Shown: positions 18,550 through 24,272 of the stretch, piece by piece
How positions within the stretch are numbered: position 1 is the first letter of the stretch
Layout of the letters: each line of letters begins with the position of its first letter
Source: Willaertia magna
Taxonomy: Eukaryota > Heterolobosea > Eutetramitea > Acrasida > Naegleriidae
DNA: 24,272 nt
Assembly (NCBI GenBank): GCA_902984215.1
Contig: CADWAF010000654.1
Coordinates: 1-24,272 of the forward strand
Direction of reading: 5' to 3'
The notes under the pieces: model-generated
What the model was told of the DNA's origin: nothing
What the model saw: the letters and a program-made list of their open reading frames with translations, nothing else
Database searches by the model: none
Made by a program: the position numbers and the translations under genes

Positions 18550-19668
18550 ATGAGCAAAGGCTATTCAAAAATGATGCGTTTACATGATCAAGAAAAAACT
18601 TCTCCGATAGCAGTAGGAAATCAAGTGCAAGTGTTTAAGGATGAGGATAGGTTAAAACAGTGGAGAAAGGAAACTATGAAAAGGAGGAAAGAACAGGAAA
18701 TGAAATTAATGGAAGCAAAAAGGAAGGAAGAAGAACAAATTGAAAAAGCCTTAATGGAAAGAAAAGAAAAATTAGTGAATGCTACGAAATTACGGAAACC
18801 TAATTTTAATAAAAAGGATTTAAAGAAAGTGCCTACAAGACTGAAGGATGATGTTAATTCCATGATGTTAATAAACGAAGAACAAATATTTGAAAAGAAT
18901 TCGAAACAAAAACATTGTAATTTATTAGAAAGTTTAGACTTGGGAGGTGTACACTCAAGTACTGATATGTTTTTACTTGCAGAACTACTATCTAAAAGGG
19001 AAAGTATTAATGCTTCAGTTGCTGCCAGAAAGATAAAAGACTGCATAGAAAAAGGGAAAGAAGAAAAGAATGCAAAATCTGTTAGATTTAATCCACAAGT
19101 AGAAGAAATAACTTTGCCTTCGTCTCCTCCTATGAATCGAGTAAACACTCCTCCAATACTGCTACCTTCGCCTAGAAAAGAACCAATTAAATTACCAGAA
19201 ATTAAAAAGAAAATTCCTCCCTTAACAATTGGAGAGCTGAACAAGGGAGAAGATAAAAAGGAAAACGAAGAACCAGAAACAGATATTAAGGTTGAAAACG
19301 GAGAAAAGAAAGATGTTAAACAAATTAAATTAAAAAAACCTCCAAAACCTAAAATTGTTTCCACAGGGTTTTCAATTGACATTAACAAAATAGAAAAAGA
19401 TCTTGAACTATTAGATAAAGCTTTAGAAGAAAAGTATGATTGTCTAAGAAGATTTAACGATTCAAACCTAAGTGACAGAACATTTACTGATACACCACTT
19501 AGTGAACCACCACCCCAAACAAAATATATCAGTGACTTATTCCCAAAAGATAAACCTCCCAGAAAACCATCTACAGCTGAAAAAACAGAAATTGTAAATA
19601 GAAAACCCAAAAAGCCCAAAATATTAAGGATAAGCCCTGTATTTTCCAATAGAGTTAGAAAATTTTAA
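18550..19668 (+). CDS. Unknown charged protein with PP1-type RVxF motif
   Basis: 372 aa, single exon. Residues 30-75 form a Lys/Glu-rich helix (WRKETMKRRKEQEMKLMEAKRKEEEQ). A mid-region (about 115-165) has LLESLDLGGVHSSTDMFLLAELLSKRE. KSVRF at 176-180 matches the [RK]x[VI]xF docking motif for protein phosphatase 1. The remainder is Lys/Pro-rich and probably disordered, with several Ser/Thr-Pro sites (SSPP, NTPP, PSPRK). The first ATG lacks the usual A-run; the ATG at 18571 (after TTCAAAA) is an alternative start. No family recognised. The stop lies one base from the stop of the convergent cytidylyltransferase gene. Confidence 0.75.
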   Translation: MSKGYSKMMRLHDQEKTSPIAVGNQVQVFKDEDRLKQWRKETMKRRKEQEMKLMEAKRKEEEQIEKALMERKEKLVNATKLRKPNFNKKDLKKVPTRLKDDVNSMMLINEEQIFEKNSKQKHCNLLESLDLGGVHSSTDMFLLAELLSKRESINASVAARKIKDCIEKGKEEKNAKSVRFNPQVEEITLPSSPPMNRVNTPPILLPSPRKEPIKLPEIKKKIPPLTIGELNKGEDKKENEEPETDIKVENGEKKDVKQIKLKKPPKPKIVSTGFSIDINKIEKDLELLDKALEEKYDCLRRFNDSNLSDRTFTDTPLSEPPPQTKYISDLFPKDKPPRKPSTAEKTEIVNRKPKKPKILRISPVFSNRVRKF

Positions 19669-19669
19669 T

Positions 19670-20631
19670 TTATTGTTCTTCAGTTGTGACTGAAACTACA
19701 CTAGTATCTAAAAGAGATTGTTGTTGTTGTTTCTTCCTAGGCGAAAAGACATTAACTACAGATTCAAAACCTTTCTTTAACATATGAGAAGTTCTTTCTA
19801 TTAAACCTACACCCAATTGATCTGCAGTGTATCCTCTCTTTAAATTACGTTCAACATAAGCATCTCTTTCTTTTATTATTCTCATTATAATATCACTAGT
19901 TGAAATGCCTTCAGTTCTCTTAATTGTTAAAAATTTATGTTGATTCTTTAATTCAGCATAAACATCATTACCGAATTCATCAACACAAGGATCTTCACCA
20001 TGAGTGACAAAATCAATATTATGTTTTTCCACAAAATCTGGAGTAACAATCCAAGGAGCATCTGGAACAACTTCATCAACATATCTACAATGAGATACAG
20101 ATTCATATCTTTCTTGTTCAGTTAAAACAGTTTTACCTTTCATTCTATTTGTCAGTTCATCATTACAAACACCAACTATTAGTTGAGTAGAAGGGAACAA
20201 GTTTTTAGCTTGTTGCAATGATCGCATATGACCAAAGTGAAACTGTTATTATTGTTAATAAACAAACAAGGCTTGAATAATAGATTTATACTTACAACAT
20301 CATATATACCATCAGCATATATTCTCACTGGACGATCAACAGGTACTTTACATAATTTATCTTGAATTAATGTAATTTTATATTTTCCATCAAGTCCTTC
20401 AACAATATCACCTTCAGCATATTTAGAAAAATCAAAAACTTCTCTTTTAACTTTCTTTTTAGATGGAGATTTAGTAGGAGTTGAAAATAATTCACCATTT
20501 TGTTCTTCTTCTCCTTCTACAACTTGTTCTTCTTCATCTTCTTCTGCTACATTATCTTCTTCCGTTAATATTTCTTCTTCCTCTTCAACTACTCGTTCTT
20601 CAACTGCTGCTTGATCAATCGTTCTTTTCAT
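19670..20631 (-). CDS. PCYT1: Choline-phosphate cytidylyltransferase (CCT)
   Basis: Two exons, 20296-20631 and 19670-20242, are joined by a 53-bp intron (20243-20295, GTAAGT...ACAG), giving 302 aa. CCT makes CDP-choline from CTP and phosphocholine, the rate-controlling step of the Kennedy pathway to phosphatidylcholine. The intron splits YADGIYDV from FHFGHMRSL, and splicing restores the nucleotidyl-transferase motif HFGH (114-117). Other hallmarks are GVCNDELT, the WIVTPDFV region, THGEDP and RTEGISTSD (221-229). The family tail YVERNLKRGYTADQL is present. The usual long amphipathic membrane-binding M helix is reduced to about 35 residues ending in VNVFSPRKK plus a Gln/Ser tail. The N-terminus is very acidic with a basic SPSKKKVKR patch (possible nuclear signal). 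Confidence 0.95.
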
Positions 20632-20691
20632 TCTTGTTGTTACTTTCTTCTCTTCTTGCGGAAAAGCCTTGCGTATTTTTTTTAGCCTAGA

Positions 20692-20711
20692 TTGTTAAAA
20701 TTTTTTAACAA
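20692..20711. promoter_or_regulatory. palindrome TTGTTAAAA-TT-TTTTAACAA
   Basis: Two 9-bp perfect inverted arms with a TT centre, 61 bp upstream of the CCT start codon and 2 bp from an E2F-like word. Possible homodimer binding site. Confidence 0.45.
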
Positions 20712-20713
20712 CA

Positions 20714-20725
20714 TTTGGCGGGAAA
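20714..20725 (+). promoter_or_regulatory. E2F-like site TTTGGCGGGAAA
   Basis: All twelve bases match the extended E2F/DP consensus (TTTSSCGC-type core flanked by A/T). It lies 83 bp upstream of the CCT ATG. Confidence 0.55.
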
Positions 20726-20773
20726 CTACAATTAAATACATGTTTTTATTAAAACAGTTAAAAAACAATAATT

Positions 20774-20781
20774 GCGCCAAA
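20774..20781 (-). promoter_or_regulatory. E2F-like site TTTGGCGC
   Basis: The plus strand reads GCGCCAAA, the complement of TTTGGCGC, an exact TTTSGCGC match. It is 60 bp from the other E2F-like word and in the opposite orientation. Confidence 0.5.
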
Positions 20782-20949
20782 AAATTGAATCTGTTTTTTT
20801 TTGAAAGTTTCAAAAAAACCAATCCGTTACAACAACTAACAAAATTTGTTTTTTTAAATAAAAACGAATTGACAATATTGACAACAACAATTATTTACTA
20901 AACAAAACTAATTCTACTGCTATAATACTACTGCTAATAATAAAAATTA

Positions 20950-22122
20950 TTATTTTACTAAAACGCCACCAATATATCCCGTTCCAGCCTCTAAAGCAAT
21001 TACAATAGCAATTCCAACAATATTTAATATTAAAGTTACAATAAATGCATAAAAACCATATTTTCCATAATGTCTAGTTTTAACATCTTCACTTTTAGTA
21101 AATTTTATTAAAAAAAGAAATGGAAAACATGAAAAGATAAATAATCCAGTCAAATATAAAATTAATGAAATAATTATTGTAAAATGAAATGATTTTTCAG
21201 CTTGTTTCCTTTCTTTATATAAATAACTTAATCTATGAAAATCTATTGCATTGGAAGAGTTTACGTTATTTTCTGGATGTAAAAATTTTTGTAAAAGTAA
21301 TTGTCTTCCACTAGGACTAAGGTGATCATTGCTGTTATAGTTGTTGTTATTGTTATTTGCAATAAGAGGATTGCTGTCACTTGTCTTACCACTATTATTT
21401 ATACTTTCAATTAAACTTGGAGATAATTTAATTGGTAAAGATAATCTTTTAGCTGATTTAACGTTTTGCAATTTTGGTTTGTCGATCGTTGAAAGATTTG
21501 AATCTTCTTCTTGTTCTTTATTATTATTATTGTTACTGCCACTGTTACTACCTCCACTTTTATCCATCATTGCGCTTGTGGTTGTGACTGTTGTACCACT
21601 ATTATTATTATTATAATAATAACTTTCATTATTACTGCCAACATCTGACATTCTTTCCAACCTAGAAGATTGCGTTAAATAAGAAGGTTCATAAAATATA
21701 CTATTTGGTACAAATTTAAAGGCAGAATCATTTAAAGATAAAGATGAAGATAAATTTGGATAATCTAATTTTGGACTCATTGACACTTTTCTTTGCATTT
21801 CAATACTATTACTTATATCTGACACATTAGATTCTCTTCTTACAAGAACTAAATTATTAAAACTATTAGTGGCGTGTAATTTATTATTCATATTTGGACT
21901 TTTTGACGTGGAAGAAAGATTATTTGTAAGATTACTAGCCACAAAGTGTTGTTGTTGATTTGAGGAAGATGTGGAAGGCACTTGTAGTTGTTGTTGATTA
22001 ATGTGTTGATTTTGTGTTGGATTCGTTGTTATTGAATAAGAAAGTCCACTTGTGGCATGTGGTGGAAGTAAACTTCCAACTCTAAACACATTGGAAGAGT
22101 ACTCTTCTTGTGGTTGCATCAT
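20950..22122 (-). CDS. Unknown protein with C-terminal two-segment membrane hairpin
   Basis: 390 aa from the ATG at 22122, chosen because it follows an A-rich leader like other starts here. An in-frame ATG at 22293 would add 57 residues (447 aa), beginning with a hydrophobic stretch; that part reads more like 5' UTR. Residues 1-300 are Asn/Ser/Gln-rich and probably cytosolic and disordered. The C-terminus has two hydrophobic segments, about 313-340 (FTIIISLILYLTGLFIFSCF) and 355-379 (YAFIVTLILNIVGIAIVIAL), separated by a charged loop KSEDVKTRHYGK. This topology resembles CD225/dispanin-like tail hairpins, but I see no clear signature, so the family is open. Confidence 0.7.
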   Translation of the reverse strand: MMQPQEEYSSNVFRVGSLLPPHATSGLSYSITTNPTQNQHINQQQLQVPSTSSSNQQQHFVASNLTNNLSSTSKSPNMNNKLHATNSFNNLVLVRRESNVSDISNSIEMQRKVSMSPKLDYPNLSSSLSLNDSAFKFVPNSIFYEPSYLTQSSRLERMSDVGSNNESYYYNNNNSGTTVTTTSAMMDKSGGSNSGSNNNNNKEQEEDSNLSTIDKPKLQNVKSAKRLSLPIKLSPSLIESINNSGKTSDSNPLIANNNNNNYNSNDHLSPSGRQLLLQKFLHPENNVNSSNAIDFHRLSYLYKERKQAEKSFHFTIIISLILYLTGLFIFSCFPFLFLIKFTKSEDVKTRHYGKYGFYAFIVTLILNIVGIAIVIALEAGTGYIGGVLVK

Positions 22123-22436
22123 TCTTTGTTTTTTTTTTCTGTATTTCTTATTGTTGTTTATTGTCAGCTTGTTGTTGTTGTTTGATTTAAAAAAAGGTGT
22201 GTGTTTAGTTAAGACAAAAGACATGAATAAGAAGGTCACCACAACAAATTCTTTTCTTACTAAAAATAGTAATTTTTGACAGAATAGTGACATTCTAAAT
22301 TTGTGCTACTTTCCTGATCTGCAAAGTTATTATTTCTTACATTATTTCTTAAATTATTATTTAAAAATTTATGCAACAATTTAAAAATTTATTGTTTTCC
22401 TAGCGCTATCATTTTACAACTTGATTGACTGACAAC

Positions 22437-22685
22437 TCAATCTACAAATTTAGAATAATATTTAACATAATCCCATGGTGTACGTATGACAACAATTATT
22501 TCTTGTTCTTTTTCTATAGTTTTTAATAAAATATCTTTTGTAATATTTAACCAATCCATTACTTCTAATTTTACATTATATTTTTCTAATAATCTTTTAG
22601 TAACAATAGCGTGTCTATCTTTTGTGTTCTGTAATTCCTTTTCGCAGGAAACAACAATAATTCTTTTATTTTCAAATCTTTGCAT
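22437..22685 (-). CDS. Isolated N-terminal part of an ATP-grasp-type protein
   Basis: 82 aa, ATG after an A-run, ending in TGA. The segment RIIVVSCEKEL (8-18), a central VMDWLNITKD and the ending VVIRTPWDYVKYYSKFV resemble the first third of RimK/DcsG-type ATP-grasp proteins, whose N-terminus has a Rossmann-like strand and a RSxWDY motif. The ATP-binding grasp domains that normally follow (a further 200 residues or so) are absent. Neither the downstream sequence in any frame nor a plausible intron restores them. It may be a truncated duplicate or a short stand-alone domain. It is the only gene here ending in TGA; the others end in TAA. Confidence 0.5.
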   Translation of the reverse strand: MQRFENKRIIVVSCEKELQNTKDRHAIVTKRLLEKYNVKLEVMDWLNITKDILLKTIEKEQEIIVVIRTPWDYVKYYSKFVD

Positions 22686-22699
22686 TTTTTTTTTTCACA

Positions 22700-22728
22700 C
22701 AACAACGGAGTTGTTGAAATTCAACAAC
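22700..22728. promoter_or_regulatory. triple inverted-repeat module
   Basis: CAACAAC (22700-22706), GTTGTTGAA (22710-22718) and TTCAACAAC (22720-22728) alternate. The middle arm can pair with either neighbour. The second pair is a 19-bp near-perfect palindrome with one central base. It starts 15 bp upstream of the ATG at 22685 (minus strand), so it probably lies in the 5' UTR or core promoter. Confidence 0.5.
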
Positions 22729-22781
22729 CGAAGCAAGTACCCGCAAGTTAACAAATGTGGGAGTGTGTGAAAATTAATAAA

Positions 22782-22789
22782 TGACGTAA
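22782..22789 (+). promoter_or_regulatory. CRE/bZIP-like site TGACGTAA
   Basis: Matches the ATF/CREB-type half-palindrome TGACGTMA. A second copy in opposite orientation lies at 23057-23064. Confidence 0.35.
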
Positions 22790-22805
22790 ATTTTTGTAAA
22801 TCTCA

Positions 22806-22813
22806 CCACGTGG
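22806..22813. promoter_or_regulatory. G-box CCACGTGG
   Basis: Perfect 8-bp palindrome with the CACGTG core recognised by bHLH and bZIP factors. Consensus match only. Confidence 0.35.
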
Positions 22814-22977
22814 AGCGTATTCTAATCAACACAAGAATGCAAGAAGATTGTTTTATTTTGGTATTGTTATTGTTGCTGTTGTTGTTATTATTTATGATGT
22901 AATTGCAATTATTTTCATTGTTTTGAATTGAATTATGAGGTATTATTTTTTTTTTGAATTTTTGTGTAACGGTTTTG

Positions 22978-22988
22978 TTTGGCGCGAA
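22978..22988 (+). promoter_or_regulatory. E2F-like site TTTGGCGCGAA
   Basis: Exact TTTSGCGC core extended by GAA, about 290 bp upstream of the ATP-grasp fragment start and 320 bp upstream of U2. Confidence 0.45.
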
Positions 22989-23056
22989 GTGATCAAGTTC
23001 TTGCCAACGCAGGAAAAAAATAGAAGAACTTGAAAAACCATAGTGCCGAATTGGTA

Positions 23057-23064
23057 TTACGTCA
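23057..23064 (-). promoter_or_regulatory. CRE/bZIP-like site (TTACGTCA on plus strand)
   Basis: Reverse complement of the TGACGTAA word at 22782-22789, 235 bp before the U2 start. Confidence 0.35.
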
Positions 23065-23298
23065 TAACTGATAAGATGTTTGTAATAATCGATAAGTAAA
23101 TAGTAAATGGGTGTTAGTATTATATGATGAAGTTACACTTGATAATAATGTAGGTATCAAACCATTCAATAAACAAAACACGCAATCTAAAAAAAGCTAC
23201 AGGTTCAATCAAAACAAATCCGAACCCATAATTTTTTAAAGAATTAAACCATGAATAAAATTCTTTATTAACAACATTACCTGCACATTTAGAAAAAC

Positions 23299-23499
23299 AT
23301 CTTTCTCGGCCTTTGGCTTTGATTGAGTGTAGTATCTGTTCTTATCAGTTTAATCGCTGATACATCGTCTACGGACGGTGAACACGATTAACTCAATTTT
23401 TTGAGGGGGCTGAAAGTGTGCCTACTACTTCGGTAGTTTAGTGCACCTTTTGGCGCGTGTCTGCTTTGTATTGCCCTTTTCGCGAAGCGAGGCACACCC
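23299..23499 (+). ncRNA. U2: U2 spliceosomal snRNA
   Basis: About 201 nt; the 3' end is approximate. U2 pairs with the intron branch site. Stem I (TCTCGGCCTTTGGCTTTGA) matches the human 5' end closely. GTAGTA, the branch-recognition sequence, is at 23329-23334 inside a near-invariant stretch GTGTAGTATCTGTTCTTATC. Stem IIa is ATCAG/CTGAT, and stem IIb is CGTC-TACG-GACG. The Sm site AATTTTTTG is at 23395-23403. Stem III closes with a TTCG tetraloop (ACTAC-TTCG-GTAGT). Stem IV carries GTATTGC in its loop, as in the U2B''-binding loop. It is far richer in G+C than its surroundings. It fits the GT-AG introns seen in neighbouring genes. Confidence 0.97.
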
Positions 23500-23508
23500 C
23501 AATCCAGA

Positions 23509-23520
23509 TTTAAAAAGAGA
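23509..23520 (+). promoter_or_regulatory. possible snRNA 3' box
   Basis: TTTAAAAAGAGA, about 10 nt after the U2 3' end, fits the animal snRNA 3'-end-processing consensus GTTTN(0-3)AAARNNAGA except at the first G. The match is suggestive; AT-rich sequence makes chance resemblance easy. Confidence 0.3.
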
Positions 23521-24272
23521 AAATTTGATTTAAATCTTTTTTTATATTCAATTACTATTAATCTTGTAAGTGTATATGTAATTAAATAATAATAAAATAA
23601 ATTTCTATTTTTTTTAATTATTTTTTATAAATTAATTTATAATTTTATTCTTTAAAATTATTTCTTTAAAAAATAATATATTATTAATAATTTTTAATTT
23701 ATTTTAAATTTTTTTTTATAATTTTATTATAGAATTAAAAATAATATTATATATTAAAACATGTTTTAATTTATTAATAAATAAGTAAAAATAATAATAA
23801 AAATAATTTTAATTTAAAAAAATATTTAAAATTGTTTAAAAATTTATTATTTATTAAAAAGATGAATTTAAATAATGAAATTATAAAATATAAATTAATT
23901 TTTAAAAAAAAATTAAAAAAAAATAAAAATAATAATTTATTAATTATAAAAAATAATAATATTAATTATATTATTTTTAATATTAAAAATATTAAATAAT
24001 TTTTTATTTTTTTAATTTTAATTAAGTTTATTAGTATAAATTATATTTATTATAATAAATTGTTATATATATATTATATAAATTATATATTATTTTATTT
24101 ATTATTTTATTTATTATTTTTTTAAAATTATAAATATTATATATTTAATTTTTATAATTTAAAACTATTTTTATTATTATTAATTTTTTTTTAAAAAAAT
24201 AAAAAAATTATTTATAATAAAAAATAGCTAACCAATTAATTTAATTAATGCATTTTCTATATAAAAATATTT
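23521..24272. other. hyper-AT-rich tail, about 3% G+C
   Basis: By hand count 23581-24240 contains 19 G or C in 660 bases, and 23881-24000 contains none. The other intergenic regions here are visibly less extreme. It consists of irregular A and T runs with no clear tandem repeat. One long open frame is listed separately. Possible explanations are a centromere-like or chromosome-end AT domain, inserted organellar-type DNA, or a join in the assembly. Confidence 0.7.
23781..23999 (+). other. long open frame in the hyper-AT tail
   Basis: Seventy-two codons without a stop before TAA at 23997-23999, including an ATG at 23862 that leaves 45 residues (beginning MNLNNEIIKYKLIF). The product is almost entirely Lys, Asn, Ile, Leu and Phe, as in very AT-rich organellar genes. 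In sequence made of A and T, TAA should occur roughly every eight codons per frame. No family recognised; it could still be chance. Confidence 0.25.

Larger units (their letters stand above)
20632..20949. promoter_or_regulatory. region upstream of CCT with E2F-like sites and a palindrome
   Basis: 318 bp holding the CCT promoter (minus strand) and the 3' flank of the gene ending at 20950. It contains a 20-bp palindrome and two E2F-like words, listed separately. No coding region is supported. Confidence 0.5.
22686..23298. other. 613-bp intergenic region upstream of U2
   Basis: No coding region is seen. It holds the promoter of the minus-strand ATP-grasp fragment and, at its right end, that of U2. 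It is rich in candidate binding words: a CAACAAC/GTTGTTG palindromic module (22700-22728), TGACGTAA (22782), CCACGTGG (22806), TTTGGCGCGAA (22978) and TTACGTCA (23057). I could not identify a convincing TATA box or snRNA proximal element before 23299. Confidence 0.45.

Noticed and set aside
18621..19649. Long minus-strand open frame (342 codons) opposite the RVxF protein gene
   Set aside because: It mirrors Lys/Glu-rich plus-strand codons, giving a Phe/Ser/Leu-rich nonsense product. The plus-strand frame has a sensible charged composition and motifs.
20692..20901. Plus-strand open frame of 69 codons upstream of CCT
   Set aside because: It begins with TTG, covers the palindrome and E2F-like words, and has no recognisable content. 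It is better read as promoter DNA.
23448..23457. TTTGGCGCG word inside the U2 gene as an E2F site
   Set aside because: It lies within the U2 RNA body between stems III and IV, where RNA structure explains it better.
24200..24272. tRNA-like D-arm on the minus strand (TTAATTGGTTAGCT)
   Set aside because: No T-loop or matching acceptor follows on that strand, and the rest is A/T runs.

Overview
This window looks like nuclear DNA of a free-living, AT-rich protist. Most probably it is a heterolobosean amoeboflagellate of the Naegleria/Willaertia type; that placement is inference. The supporting signs are densely packed genes, short GT-AG introns (44-123 bp), Asn/Gln/Ser-rich protein linkers, A-runs directly before start codons, TAA as the stop of nearly every gene, and conserved eukaryotic genes including a KATNAL2-type katanin usually found in ciliated lineages. 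No prokaryotic, viral or transposon gene was seen.

Left part (1-13,640). It opens with a 2278-residue BRCA2 homologue carrying a long BRC-repeat array and the helical/OB-fold DNA-binding region. Next come a CYTH/thiamine-triphosphatase-like protein whose catalytic acidic residues appear to be missing, a tRNA-Val(UAC), a three-exon KATNAL2 gene (LisH plus AAA ATPase), and on the minus strand a sideroflexin. A three-exon unknown gene and a three-exon COMMD2 gene follow.

Middle part (13,641-20,631). A two-exon, 1019-residue Asn-rich protein with a C-terminal IPT/TIG domain (probable transcription factor) lies on the minus strand. After a poor region with a possible gene relic comes a divergent pair of charged coiled-coil genes, one with a PP1-type RVxF motif. 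A two-exon choline-phosphate cytidylyltransferase follows. Three convergent gene pairs have stop codons only 1, 5 and 30 bp apart.

Right part (20,632-24,272). A protein with two C-terminal membrane segments and an 82-residue N-terminal piece of an ATP-grasp-type protein lie on the minus strand. A 610-bp intergenic stretch rich in candidate transcription-factor sites leads to an unmistakable U2 snRNA gene. Beyond about 23,520 the sequence falls abruptly to about 3% G+C and holds one unusually long open frame.

The genes form no evident pathway. The points most worth a second look are the two-part, recently expanding BRC array, the CYTH pseudoenzyme candidate, the E2F-like sites around the cytidylyltransferase, the isolated ATP-grasp fragment, and the hyper-AT tail.
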